The position numbers and the translations under genes were made by a program. Shown here piece after piece: positions 1 to 5,249 of a DNA stretch of 6,238 nucleotides. Source of the DNA: Acidobacteriota bacterium (GTDB lineage: Bacteria > Acidobacteriota > Thermoanaerobaculia > Thermoanaerobaculales > Thermoanaerobaculaceae); NCBI GenBank assembly GCA_021782525.1, contig JAJXUY010000103.1, positions 1 through 6,238 on the forward strand. Reading direction: 5' to 3'. Under the pieces are notes generated by a model. That model made no database searches. It saw nothing but the letters and a program-made list of their open reading frames with translations, and had not been told where the DNA came from. Each line of letters starts with the position of its first letter. The first letter of the stretch is position 1.

Positions 1-6
1 GTCCTC

Positions 7-27
7 GACGTAGGCTACAGCTACGTC
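7..27. repeat. short perfect inverted repeat near left edge
   Basis: GACGTAG (7-13) is separated by seven bases from its exact reverse complement CTACGTC (21-27). The surrounding 104 bases, downstream of the thioesterase stop, contain no gene I can support and are less GC-rich than the rest of the window. The repeat could be a weak terminator stem, an operator, or part of a promoter for a gene beyond the left edge. No T-run follows it on either strand, so a classical terminator is unlikely. Confidence 0.3.
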
Positions 28-104
28 TGCGGGCATTTCGCTTGTCCGCCTTGCCAGCGGGCGCCATCGCGACCCTCGCTTTCGTCGCTATGCGCGACAG
101 GCTC

Positions 105-518
105 CTAGGCGGGAGAACGGCGCAGCGAGGCGCGCAGCTCGGCGGGGAGCACCGTCGGGTGGCCCGTGGCTCGGTCGACGACGACGTGCCGGGTCTCGCC
201 CTCGGCCAGCAGGCTTCCGTCCGGTCCCTCGACCCGGTACTCGAACACGACCCGCCGGCTCGCCACCTCGGCGACCCGCACGCTGATCGTGACCTCGTCG
301 TCGTACCGCGCCGGACGGCGGTAGCGGCAGGTGAGCTCGCCGACCATCAGCAGCACGCCGCGGCGCTCCCACTCGCTGTACGGCAGTCCGACCGCGTGCG
401 AGAACTCCGTGCGAGCGGCCTCGAACCAGACCGGGTAGACGCTGTGATGGACCACGCCCATCTGGTCGGTCTCCGCGTACCTGGCCTTCAGGTGGACCGG
501 GAAGAACGCTTCGGACAT
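105..518 (-). CDS. acyl-CoA thioesterase, hotdog fold (4HBT/YbgC-like)
   Basis: Predicted cytoplasmic thioesterase of 137 residues, a normal length for the single-domain 4-hydroxybenzoyl-CoA thioesterase/YbgC family, which hydrolyses acyl-CoA (in some members acyl-ACP) thioesters. The N-terminal signature is clear at about residues 13-39: RYAETDQMGVVHHSVYP followed by WFEAARTE. Asp18 sits at the catalytic acid position, and His24/His25 and the helix of the hotdog follow. The rest (about 50-130) has the alternating strand pattern of the sheet, with VGELTCRYRRPARYDDE typical of the family. There is no signal peptide. The ATG at 518 is chosen because the signature begins just after it. It has no Shine-Dalgarno sequence but has a -10-like hexamer six bases upstream, so the transcript may be leaderless. 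No tol-pal genes are adjacent, so the substrate remains open. The family call is firm; the chain-length preference is unknown. Confidence 0.9.
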   Translation of the reverse strand: MSEAFFPVHLKARYAETDQMGVVHHSVYPVWFEAARTEFSHAVGLPYSEWERRGVLLMVGELTCRYRRPARYDDEVTISVRVAEVASRRVVFEYRVEGPDGSLLAEGETRHVVVDRATGHPTVLPAELRASLRRSPA

Positions 519-524
519 GCCGCC

Positions 525-530
525 ATTGTA
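525..530 (-). promoter_or_regulatory. -10-like hexamer TACAAT, possible leaderless promoter of the thioesterase
   Basis: On the minus strand TACAAT (530 to 525) is followed by six bases (GGCGGC) and then the ATG at 518. A transcript starting about seven bases after the hexamer would begin at or next to the start codon. I see no convincing -35 box and no Shine-Dalgarno sequence. The same spacing occurs before the genes starting at 5181 and 5250, which raises confidence above that for a single match. Confidence 0.45.
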
Positions 531-558
531 TCCGCGCCGGGCGCCGGCGGTTGCGTGC

Positions 559-564
559 TAGGCT
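559..564 (+). promoter_or_regulatory. possible extended -10 (TGC TAGGCT) of the nicotinate phosphoribosyltransferase gene
   Basis: TGC followed by TAGGCT matches an extended -10 (TGn TAnnnT) in the 59-bp divergent gap. It lies 13 bases before the ATG at 578. A start seven bases downstream would fall inside or just after the Shine-Dalgarno sequence, so either the true promoter lies further upstream or the leader is very short. Low confidence. Confidence 0.25.
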
Positions 565-567
565 TTC

Positions 568-572
568 GGAAG
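568..572 (+). promoter_or_regulatory. ribosome binding site that fixes the start at 578
   Basis: GGAAG lies five bases before the ATG at 578. The same frame can be extended upstream to a TTG at 551, but that would place this site inside the gene and add nine residues not expected in the family. The site therefore supports 578 as the start. Confidence 0.6.
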
Positions 573-577
573 AACGT

Positions 578-1966
578 ATGCGCGCGCCCGATCCCCTGTT
601 GCTCTGTGAAGATGACCTCGGGCTGGTCACCGATCTCTATCAGCTCACGATGTTCGCCGCGTACCGGGAGCACCGGAGAGGGGTGCGCGGGTGCTTCGAG
701 CTCTGGTTCCGGGAGCTTCCTCCCGGGCGCAGCTTCCTTCTCGCCGCGGGCCTTGAGCCCGCGCTCGCGTACCTGCTGGCGCTGCGGTTCCCGCCCGCGC
801 AGGCGGAGGCGGTGCGGCGCCTGGATGCGTTCTCCGGTCTCGGCGACGAGTTCTTCCGCGACCTCGCGGCGCTGCGCTTCGCAGGGGACGTCTGGGCCGT
901 GCGCGAGGGCACGCCGGTGTTCGCCGGCGAACCGGTGCTGCGCATCGAGGCACCGATCGAGCAGGCTCAGCTCGTCGAGACGTACCTCCTCACTGCGATC
1001 TCGTTCTCGACGCTGGTGGCGTCCAAGGCGGCCCGGGTCCGTGTCGCCGCCGGCGGCCGCGGGGCGGTGGACTTCGGGTCGCGGCGCGCGCACGGGCCGC
1101 AGGCGGCGTGCTGGGCCGCGCGTTCGGCCTACCTGGCCGGTCTCGACGGCACCTCGAACGTCTGGGCCGCGACGCGACTCGGGATTCCGGCGTCCGGCAC
1201 GATGGCGCACGCGTTCGTGCTCGCGTTCGCGGACGAGAGCGAGGCGTTTCGCGCGTACGCCCAGACCTTTCCCGACCGCAGCGTGCTGCTGGTCGACACC
1301 TACGACACGGTGTCCGCGGTCGAGCGGGCCGCCGCCGACCGGGCGCTTCGCTTCGTCGGGATCCGCCTGGACAGCGGGGAGATCGTGGCGCTCGCCCGCG
1401 CCTGCCGGAGCATCCTCGACCGGGCGGGCCGCGGCGACGTGAAGATCTTCGCCAGCGGCGACCTCGACGAAACGAGCATCGCGGCGATCGTCGCGGCGGG
1501 TGCACCGGTGGACGCGTTCGGCGTCGGGACCCGAATGGTCACGTCCGCCGACGCACCGTCGCTGCAGGCGGTCTACAAGCTGGTCGCGGTCGAGGAACCT
1601 GGGGGGGAGGTGCGCGGCGTGGCGAAACACTCGGCGGGGAAGAGCACCGTGCCGGGCGCCAAGCAGGTCTGGCGGCGCCGTGACGGTGACGGTACGATCA
1701 TCGAGGACCTGATCGTCGGGGTGGGCGACGCCCCGGGGGCGGGGGCGTGGGAGCCGCTGCTCGAGCCGTGGATCGCGGCCGGTCGGATGGTCGGGTCGCT
1801 GCCGTCGCTGGCGCAGAGCCGAGAGCATGCGCGGCGCCAGCTCGCCGCGTTACCTGCCGGGGTTCGTGCCGGGCTCGGCGGGGAAGCGTATCCGGTGCGG
1901 CTGGGGGTGGGCTCACAGCCGCAGGGGAGGGGTGGTGCTGGAACTGGTCCTGCTCGACGGGAGTGA
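578..1966 (+). CDS. pncB: nicotinate phosphoribosyltransferase
   Basis: Joins nicotinate and PRPP to give nicotinate mononucleotide, normally coupled to ATP hydrolysis. This is the first step of the Preiss-Handler NAD salvage route, in the cytoplasm. The product has 462 residues, within the usual 400-490 range. The family N-terminus LVTDLYQLTM is at about 16-25. DFGSRRAHGP (165-174) is in the phosphate/nicotinate-binding core. GTMAH places His211 at the position of the phosphorylated histidine of the family. FASGDLDE starts at about 291, followed by VGTRMVTS and a KHSAGKSTVPG segment typical of the C-terminal domain. The start is fixed by the Shine-Dalgarno sequence at 568-572. The last 32 bases overlap the FHA gene, whose ribosome binding site lies inside this gene, so the two are probably translationally coupled. 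It is divergent from the thioesterase. I see no missing catalytic motif or truncation. Confidence 0.95.
   Translation: MRAPDPLLLCEDDLGLVTDLYQLTMFAAYREHRRGVRGCFELWFRELPPGRSFLLAAGLEPALAYLLALRFPPAQAEAVRRLDAFSGLGDEFFRDLAALRFAGDVWAVREGTPVFAGEPVLRIEAPIEQAQLVETYLLTAISFSTLVASKAARVRVAAGGRGAVDFGSRRAHGPQAACWAARSAYLAGLDGTSNVWAATRLGIPASGTMAHAFVLAFADESEAFRAYAQTFPDRSVLLVDTYDTVSAVERAAADRALRFVGIRLDSGEIVALARACRSILDRAGRGDVKIFASGDLDETSIAAIVAAGAPVDAFGVGTRMVTSADAPSLQAVYKLVAVEEPGGEVRGVAKHSAGKSTVPGAKQVWRRRDGDGTIIEDLIVGVGDAPGAGAWEPLLEPWIAAGRMVGSLPSLAQSREHARRQLAALPAGVRAGLGGEAYPVRLGVGSQPQGRGGAGTGPARRE
1924..1930 (+). promoter_or_regulatory. ribosome binding site of the FHA gene, inside the upstream gene
   Basis: GGGGAGG, within the last codons of the phosphoribosyltransferase gene, lies four bases before the GTG at 1935. 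A GTG at 1932 is too close. An in-frame ATG at 1827 would add 36 arginine- and glycine-rich residues with no domain. The site therefore favours 1935. Confidence 0.6.
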
Positions 1967-2756
1967 CCGCCGCGTGGCGTTGGCCGAGGGTACCGAGCTG
2001 ACGGTCGGCACCGCCGCCGGGTGCGCTCTGCGCCTGACGGCCCCCGACGTTTCACGGGCTCACGCCCTGCTGACCTGCCAACACGGGCGGGCGACCGTCC
2101 TCGACCTCGGGAGCACGAACGGCACGTTCCTGAACGGCCGGCGCGTCAAGGAGGCGGAGATCACGGCCGGCGACCTGCTGCGCTTCTCCTCGATCATGGT
2201 GCAGGTGGCGCCTGCGGGCGGCGAGCCGACCGGCGACGAGCCCGGGCCGGCCGAGGGCGAGGCCGGCGGGGGCGTCGGCAACGGTCGCGGGTCGCACGAT
2301 CCGGGATCGCGCTCGCCGACCAGCGACCAGATGCCGGCGCTGTTCGCGGACACGTTCTCGGCGCTGTTCGCCCGCTGGGGCGCCGCGCGTCAGGCGGCCC
2401 AGGCCGACCTGGTGGCGTGGCTGGTGGAGTCGCGCGGGGCTCGGGGCGCCGCGGTGATCGAGGCGTTCGGCCGCGAGATTGCGGTCGTCGCGGCGCACGG
2501 CGAAGTGCGCGCCGTGCTCGAGGACCCGGCCTGCGCCGCACTGGTGCGCGGCGGTCGCGGCGACGACTCCCCCCAGGGGATCCACCTCACGCTCGCCGGG
2601 GAGCGGGTCCTGGCCCTGAGCGCCTCCGGCCTGCCCTGGCTCCTCCTCGTCGCTGGCCCGGCGACGCCCGACGTCGGGGAGCTCTCCGCGTTGGCCCGGC
2701 TGCTGGCCGTCGCTCGCCGCCTGGACGGAACGCCTCCCGGCCCCGGGCGCCGGTGA
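1935..2756 (+). CDS. FHA-domain protein with C-terminal GAF-like region
   Basis: 273 residues from the GTG start. Residues 1-93 form a forkhead-associated domain, a module that usually binds phosphothreonine. VSRAHALL is at 39-46 (Ser40, His43) and DLGSTNGTFLNG at 57-68 (Asn62, Asn67), followed by the closing strands to about 92. The usual Gly-Arg before the first loop is Gly25-Thr26 here, so the arginine that normally contacts phosphate is missing. Residues 94-132 are a Gly/Pro/Glu/Asp-rich linker, probably disordered. Residues 133-273 have an alternating helix/strand pattern (VAWLVESRGARGAAVIEAFG, then LLLVAGP and a final helix) that resembles a degenerate GAF sensor domain; that part is tentative. 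There is no signal peptide or membrane segment. The 32-bp overlap with the NAD salvage gene suggests coupled synthesis. Its role is unknown; it could be a scaffold or sensor in Ser/Thr-kinase signalling. Confidence 0.8.
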   Translation: MLELVLLDGSDRRVALAEGTELTVGTAAGCALRLTAPDVSRAHALLTCQHGRATVLDLGSTNGTFLNGRRVKEAEITAGDLLRFSSIMVQVAPAGGEPTGDEPGPAEGEAGGGVGNGRGSHDPGSRSPTSDQMPALFADTFSALFARWGAARQAAQADLVAWLVESRGARGAAVIEAFGREIAVVAAHGEVRAVLEDPACAALVRGGRGDDSPQGIHLTLAGERVLALSASGLPWLLLVAGPATPDVGELSALARLLAVARRLDGTPPGPGRR

Positions 2757-2758
2757 CC

Positions 2759-2775
2759 GGCCGGCTCCGCCGGCC
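2759..2775. terminator. GC-rich hairpin just after the FHA stop codon
   Basis: GGCCGGC, a three-base loop (TCC) and GCCGGCC form a perfect 7-bp stem two bases after the FHA stop codon. No T-run follows, so it is not a canonical intrinsic terminator. It may slow or protect the 3' end in a high-GC genome. The 12-mer CCGGCCCCGGGC occurs both before it (2737-2748) and overlapping its right arm (2770-2781). Confidence 0.35.
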
Positions 2776-2778
2776 CCG

Positions 2779-2818
2779 GGCCCGCGGTGCTCCCAGTCCG
2801 CCGGCTAGGCCGCGGGCC
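2779..2818. terminator. 9-bp inverted repeat in the convergent gap
   Basis: GGCCCGCGG (2779-2787) and its perfect reverse complement CCGCGGGCC (2810-2818) are separated by 22 bases. It lies between the stop codons of the convergent FHA and acidic zinc-ribbon genes, where a shared bidirectional transcription-ending structure would be expected. It has no T-tract on either side, so this is inferred from position and symmetry. Confidence 0.4.
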
Positions 2819-2826
2819 GTCGGCGG

Positions 2827-3084
2827 TCAGCGCTCCTCGTCCTCCTCGTCCTCGGAGTCGTCATCCTCCTCGTCGTACTCTTCGAGGTCGTCCTCCTCGT
2901 CCTGCTCGTCGTCGACGTCCTCCTCGTCGTCCTCCGGCTCGAACTCCTCCGGCAGCGAAAACGCGTCGACGTCCGAGTTGCCGCAGACCTCGCACGTGGC
3001 TCGACGGATCTCACCGTCCCGCCAGATGAAGTCCTCCACCTCGGATTCGCACTCCAGGCAGATGAGATAGTCGGGTCGAGCCAT
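2827..3084 (-). CDS. small zinc-ribbon protein with highly acidic tail
   Basis: 85 residues. The N-terminal half is a four-cysteine zinc ribbon: Cys9-x2-Cys12 and Cys31-x2-Cys34, starting with PDYLICLEC and ending CEVCGN. The C-terminal half (46-85) has 32 Asp/Glu out of 40 residues. I do not recognise a named family. The N-terminal half is clearly paralogous to the product of 4993-5181: PDYLICLECE, Phe19, the cysteine spacing and VCGN are shared. The start at 3084 is chosen over longer options because GGAGGGG lies five bases upstream and the conserved paralogue sequence begins there. It follows the kinase fusion on the same strand after 81 bp, so it is probably the last gene of that operon. 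Possible roles are protein or nucleic-acid binding or a small partner of the neighbouring enzyme, but nothing in the sequence decides. The acidic tail is encoded by near-repetitive GAG/GAC codons. Confidence 0.8.
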   Translation of the reverse strand: MARPDYLICLECESEVEDFIWRDGEIRRATCEVCGNSDVDAFSLPEEFEPEDDEEDVDDEQDEEDDLEEYDEEDDDSEDEEDEER

Positions 3085-3087
3085 GCA

Positions 3088-3094
3088 CCCCTCC
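3088..3094 (-). promoter_or_regulatory. ribosome binding site of the acidic zinc-ribbon gene
   Basis: On the minus strand GGAGGGG (3094 to 3088) precedes the ATG at 3084, five bases after its GGAGG core. It settles the start against an in-frame extension reaching 3153, and contrasts with the SD-less paralogue upstream. Confidence 0.65.
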
Positions 3095-3131
3095 GTAACC
3101 GCCGTGTCCCCCCACCCCGCGGGCACCGCGA

Positions 3132-3151
3132 AATGTAGCGAGCGCGCTCGC
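3132..3151 (-). promoter_or_regulatory. palindrome and TACATT element between the kinase fusion and the second zinc ribbon
   Basis: The perfect 14-base palindrome GCGAGCGCGCTCGC (3138-3151) is followed on the minus strand by TACATT (3137 to 3132). It may be a weak attenuating hairpin after the kinase fusion, or a -10 element giving the zinc-ribbon gene its own promoter with a roughly 40-base leader. The hexamer resembles the TACnAT elements at other starts in the window. The evidence does not separate the two readings. Confidence 0.25.
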
Positions 3152-3165
3152 AAGACGCAAGAACC

Positions 3166-4947
3166 TCACTCCGTCAATCGCCGCACGCCGAGAACGACCG
3201 CGCCCGGCCCCGCGTGCGCCGCCAGGACCGATGTCAGGTTGACGATCGGGATGTCCGCCACCCCGAAGCGAGAGCACAGGCGCTCGGCGAGGTATTCCGC
3301 GGCGCCGATCGCGGCGGCGTGGGCGATCAGGAACCTGACCGGCCGGCCCTCGGCGAAGCGCGCGGCGCGCTTCACAAGACCGCGCAGCGACGCGGCGAAG
3401 CCGATGTGAGTCCCCGCCTTCGCGGACTTCCCATCCTCCCCCAGCGTGAGGATCGGATGCAGGCCGAGCAGCGTCGCCACCCGCGCCTGCGCCGGCGAGA
3501 CCCGCCCGCCGCGCACGATCATGTCGAGAGATGCGAGCGAGGCGAACAGCTTGACGTCCTTGCCTGCTCTCTCGGCGATGGCCACGAGCTCGTCGATGTT
3601 GCGGCCGGCCGCCACGGCCTCGCCGACGGCCTCGGCGATCAGGCCGAGGGACACCGAGAGCTGCCGCGTGTCCACGACGCGGATCCGCTTCGGGTCGACC
3701 TGCTGAGCCGCGGCGGCGGCCGCCTGGTACGTTCCCGAGACGCCCGCCGAGAGGCTGAGGGAGATCACCGACTCGTGGGTCTCGAGCAGGCGCCGGAACG
3801 TCGAGCGGAACTCGCCGACCGACGGTTGCGAGGTCTTCGGCATCACCTGCGAGGACGCCAGCCGCTGGTAGAACTGCGGCGGCGTGATGTCCACCCCGTC
3901 GATGAACGTCTCGTCGCCAAAGCTCAGCGACAGGGGCACGCGCACGAGCCCGATCGCGTGCGAGACCGCCTCGGGGAGGTCGCACGAGGAATCGGTGACG
4001 ACCGCCACGGTGGCCTCGCGGGCGGCGAGCTGCTGCAGCACCATGTCGTCGATCTTGGTACGCACGACCGTCCCGAAGGTGGCGAGCAGGGTGAACAGCG
4101 CCTGCGGTTCGTTGGTGTGCAGGTGCACGCGCAGGCGCGAACCGCCGCCGGCCACGACGAGGGATCCGCCGAGCGGAGTCACGGCTTGTGCGATCGCCTT
4201 GCGGTCGAGATGCTCCCCGGAGAGGAGGCCCTCCGAGCAGTACCGGTAGCTGAGGTCGAGGTCCGCGTGCGCCGCCGCGAACGGAGTCGACTGCGCCAGT
4301 GACAGTCCGGCGCGCCGCCAGCTGGCGGCGTTGCGGTCACGGAAAAACGTCGAGACGCCCTCGAGGAAGTACACGAACCCCTGCGCACCGGCGTCCACGA
4401 CGCCGTGCTTGGCGAGGACCGCCAGCTGCTTGGGCGTGTTGGCGAGCGCCTCGCGCGCGCGCTCGAGGCCGCGGGCGAGCAACTCGCGGAAGTCGTGGAT
4501 CCGCGAGGCCGACTCCTCCAGGCCGGCGACCCAGGCTTTCAGGACCGAAATGATCGTCCCCTCGACGGGCTGCGCCAGCGCCTGCTGCGCCGATTCGGCG
4601 CCGCCGCTGACGGCGGCGACGAACTCGCGCGTGGTGACGCTCACGCGCGGCCCGATCGTCTCCGCCATCCCGTGCAGGAACTGCGCGAAGATCGCTCCCG
4701 AGTTGCCGCGCGCCCCATCGAGGGCGGCGTCCGCCGCCGTGCGGGCGGTCTGGCCGACGGTCAGCTCGTTCGGAGTGGTGAGCGCCGCCGCGGCCGCCCG
4801 CAGCGTCGAGGCGAGGTTGGCACCGGTATCCGCGTCCGGGACGGGGAACACGTTGATACGGTTGAGCGTCTCCTGCTCGCGCGCCACGGCCAGCGCGCCG
4901 GCGCGCAGGGCGCGAGCGAGACGCGGGCCGGTGAGGACCTGCACCAT
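3166..4947 (-). CDS. FakA-FakB-like fusion: DhaL (DAK2) kinase domain plus DegV fatty-acid-binding domain
   Basis: 593 residues in three parts. Residues 1 to about 200 are a DhaL/DAK2 ATP-binding domain: NVFPVPDADTGAN (32-44) with the Mg-binding aspartates, GARGNSGAIFAQFLHG (78-93), GT at 130-131, and GVVDAGAQGF (182-191). Residues about 205-310 match the FakA middle domain, with YRYCSEG (Cys237) and VHLHTN (His275, His277), residues I recall as a zinc site in staphylococcal FakA. From about 313 to the end is a DegV domain: VVTDSSCDLP (316-325), PKTSQPS (370-376), SLSAGVSGTY (398-407), GGRVSPAQA. In the known system FakA phosphorylates a fatty acid held by a separate FakB, giving acyl phosphate for phospholipid synthesis. 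Here kinase and carrier appear joined, with DegV in place of the FakA C-terminal domain. The ATG at 4947 is chosen over a TTG at 4950 by Shine-Dalgarno spacing. Zinc-ribbon genes lie 45 bp upstream and 81 bp downstream. The domain calls are firm; fatty-acid kinase activity is inferred. Confidence 0.92.
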   Translation of the reverse strand: MVQVLTGPRLARALRAGALAVAREQETLNRINVFPVPDADTGANLASTLRAAAAALTTPNELTVGQTARTAADAALDGARGNSGAIFAQFLHGMAETIGPRVSVTTREFVAAVSGGAESAQQALAQPVEGTIISVLKAWVAGLEESASRIHDFRELLARGLERAREALANTPKQLAVLAKHGVVDAGAQGFVYFLEGVSTFFRDRNAASWRRAGLSLAQSTPFAAAHADLDLSYRYCSEGLLSGEHLDRKAIAQAVTPLGGSLVVAGGGSRLRVHLHTNEPQALFTLLATFGTVVRTKIDDMVLQQLAAREATVAVVTDSSCDLPEAVSHAIGLVRVPLSLSFGDETFIDGVDITPPQFYQRLASSQVMPKTSQPSVGEFRSTFRRLLETHESVISLSLSAGVSGTYQAAAAAAQQVDPKRIRVVDTRQLSVSLGLIAEAVGEAVAAGRNIDELVAIAERAGKDVKLFASLASLDMIVRGGRVSPAQARVATLLGLHPILTLGEDGKSAKAGTHIGFAASLRGLVKRAARFAEGRPVRFLIAHAAAIGAAEYLAERLCSRFGVADIPIVNLTSVLAAHAGPGAVVLGVRRLTE

Positions 4948-4953
4948 CAAGGT

Positions 4954-4960
4954 CTCCCCC
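4954..4960 (-). promoter_or_regulatory. ribosome binding site of the kinase fusion
   Basis: On the minus strand GGGGGAG (4960 to 4954) lies six bases before the ATG at 4947 and only three before the TTG at 4950. This favours the ATG. It sits in the 45-bp gap after the first zinc-ribbon gene, with no -10-like TAnnnT element visible, which fits co-transcription. Confidence 0.6.
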
Positions 4961-4992
4961 GTACGTGCCGGCGCGGGCGGCCGGGCGGTCGA

Positions 4993-5181
4993 CTACTCGT
5001 CGTCATCCTCGCCGTCGCCCCGCACCGTCATCTCCTCGTACTCTTCCTCGGAGAGAAACGCGGCCGGGTCATCGTTCCCGCACACTTGGCAGAGGGCCTC
5101 GACGACGCGCCCCGCGACCCACTCGAAGACGTAGGTCGGCGTCTCGCACTCGAGGCAGATCAGATAGTCCGGCCCCGGCAT
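4993..5181 (-). CDS. small zinc-ribbon protein, first gene of the kinase-fusion operon
   Basis: 62 residues with Cys9-x2-Cys12 and Cys31-x2-Cys34 (LICLECE, then CQVCGN), a classic treble-knuckle zinc-ribbon arrangement. Between the knuckles lies a hydrophobic strand pair (YVFEW, then VVEAL). The C-terminus (44-62) is acidic but much shorter than in the paralogue at 2827-3084. The two share PDYLICLECE, Phe19 and Trp21, VCGN, and an Ala-Phe pair after the second knuckle, so they probably arose by duplication. I do not recognise a named family. The frame stays open further upstream, but the paralogue alignment begins at the ATG at 5181 and a TACGAT element sits six bases before it. There is no Shine-Dalgarno sequence. 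It lies 45 bp upstream of the kinase fusion and divergent from mlaE. The function is unknown; a regulatory or partner role for the fusion enzyme is a guess from context only. Confidence 0.8.
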   Translation of the reverse strand: MPGPDYLICLECETPTYVFEWVAGRVVEALCQVCGNDDPAAFLSEEEYEEMTVRGDGEDDDE

Positions 5182-5187
5182 GCGCCC

Positions 5188-5193
5188 ATCGTA
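5188..5193 (-). promoter_or_regulatory. -10-like hexamer TACGAT, possible leaderless promoter of the zinc-ribbon operon
   Basis: On the minus strand TACGAT (5193 to 5188) is followed by six bases (GGGCGC) and the ATG at 5181. It extends upstream to TATACGAT, so TATACG is an alternative register. There is no clear -35 box and no Shine-Dalgarno sequence. The spacing equals that at the thioesterase and mlaE starts. Confidence 0.45.
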
Positions 5194-5200
5194 TACCACT

Positions 5201-5234
5201 CCCGGGCGGGGGTCTGCCCGGGGCCGTCCCGGGC
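5201..5234. repeat. three copies of CCCGGGC in the divergent intergenic region
   Basis: CCCGGGC (5201-5207), its inverse GCCCGGG (5216-5222) and CCCGGGC again (5228-5234) lie between the two divergent -10-like elements. The first two form a 7-bp stem with an 8-base loop. They occupy the place where a shared operator would sit. In DNA this GC-rich, chance repetition of a CCCGGG core is quite possible. Confidence 0.3.
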
Positions 5235-5237
5235 TGC

Positions 5238-5243
5238 TACCAT
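5238..5243 (+). promoter_or_regulatory. -10-like hexamer TACCAT, possible leaderless promoter of mlaE
   Basis: TACCAT, preceded by TGC (extended -10 form), is followed by six bases (CGCACT) and the GTG at 5250. No Shine-Dalgarno sequence precedes the GTG. This spacing, seen at three unit-head genes, supports the GTG at 5250 over the GTG two codons later. Confidence 0.45.
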
Positions 5244-5249
5244 CGCACT

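Noticed and set aside
1..67. Minus-strand open frame from an ATG at 67, with GAGGG five bases upstream, running off the left edge
   Set aside because: Only 22 codons are visible, third-position GC is near 50% against much higher values in the real genes, and the basic peptide matches nothing I know. A real gene here cannot be excluded without sequence to the left.
1..104. tmRNA or tRNA fragment at the left edge
   Set aside because: I looked for a TTCGA-type T-loop, a CCA end and a plausible tag peptide on both strands and found no convincing combination.
42..1442. Long plus-strand open frame across the thioesterase and nicotinate phosphoribosyltransferase genes
   Set aside because: It is a shadow of two well-recognised genes in other frames. 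Its product is an Arg/Ser/Pro-rich low-complexity sequence without domains.
488..1828. Long minus-strand open frame opposite the nicotinate phosphoribosyltransferase gene
   Set aside because: It is antisense to a strongly supported enzyme gene; long antisense frames are common in high-GC DNA. The product is rich in Arg, His and Asp with no recognisable domain.
2820..2949. TCGTCC-type repeats as a microsatellite or CRISPR-like array
   Set aside because: There are no uniform repeats with spacers. The pattern is explained by Asp/Glu codons of the zinc-ribbon tail.
2021..3070. Plus-strand open frame with a poly-serine tract opposite the acidic zinc-ribbon gene
   Set aside because: The serine run is the reverse strand of the GAG/GAC codons of the acidic tail. 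The frame also crosses the FHA gene out of frame.
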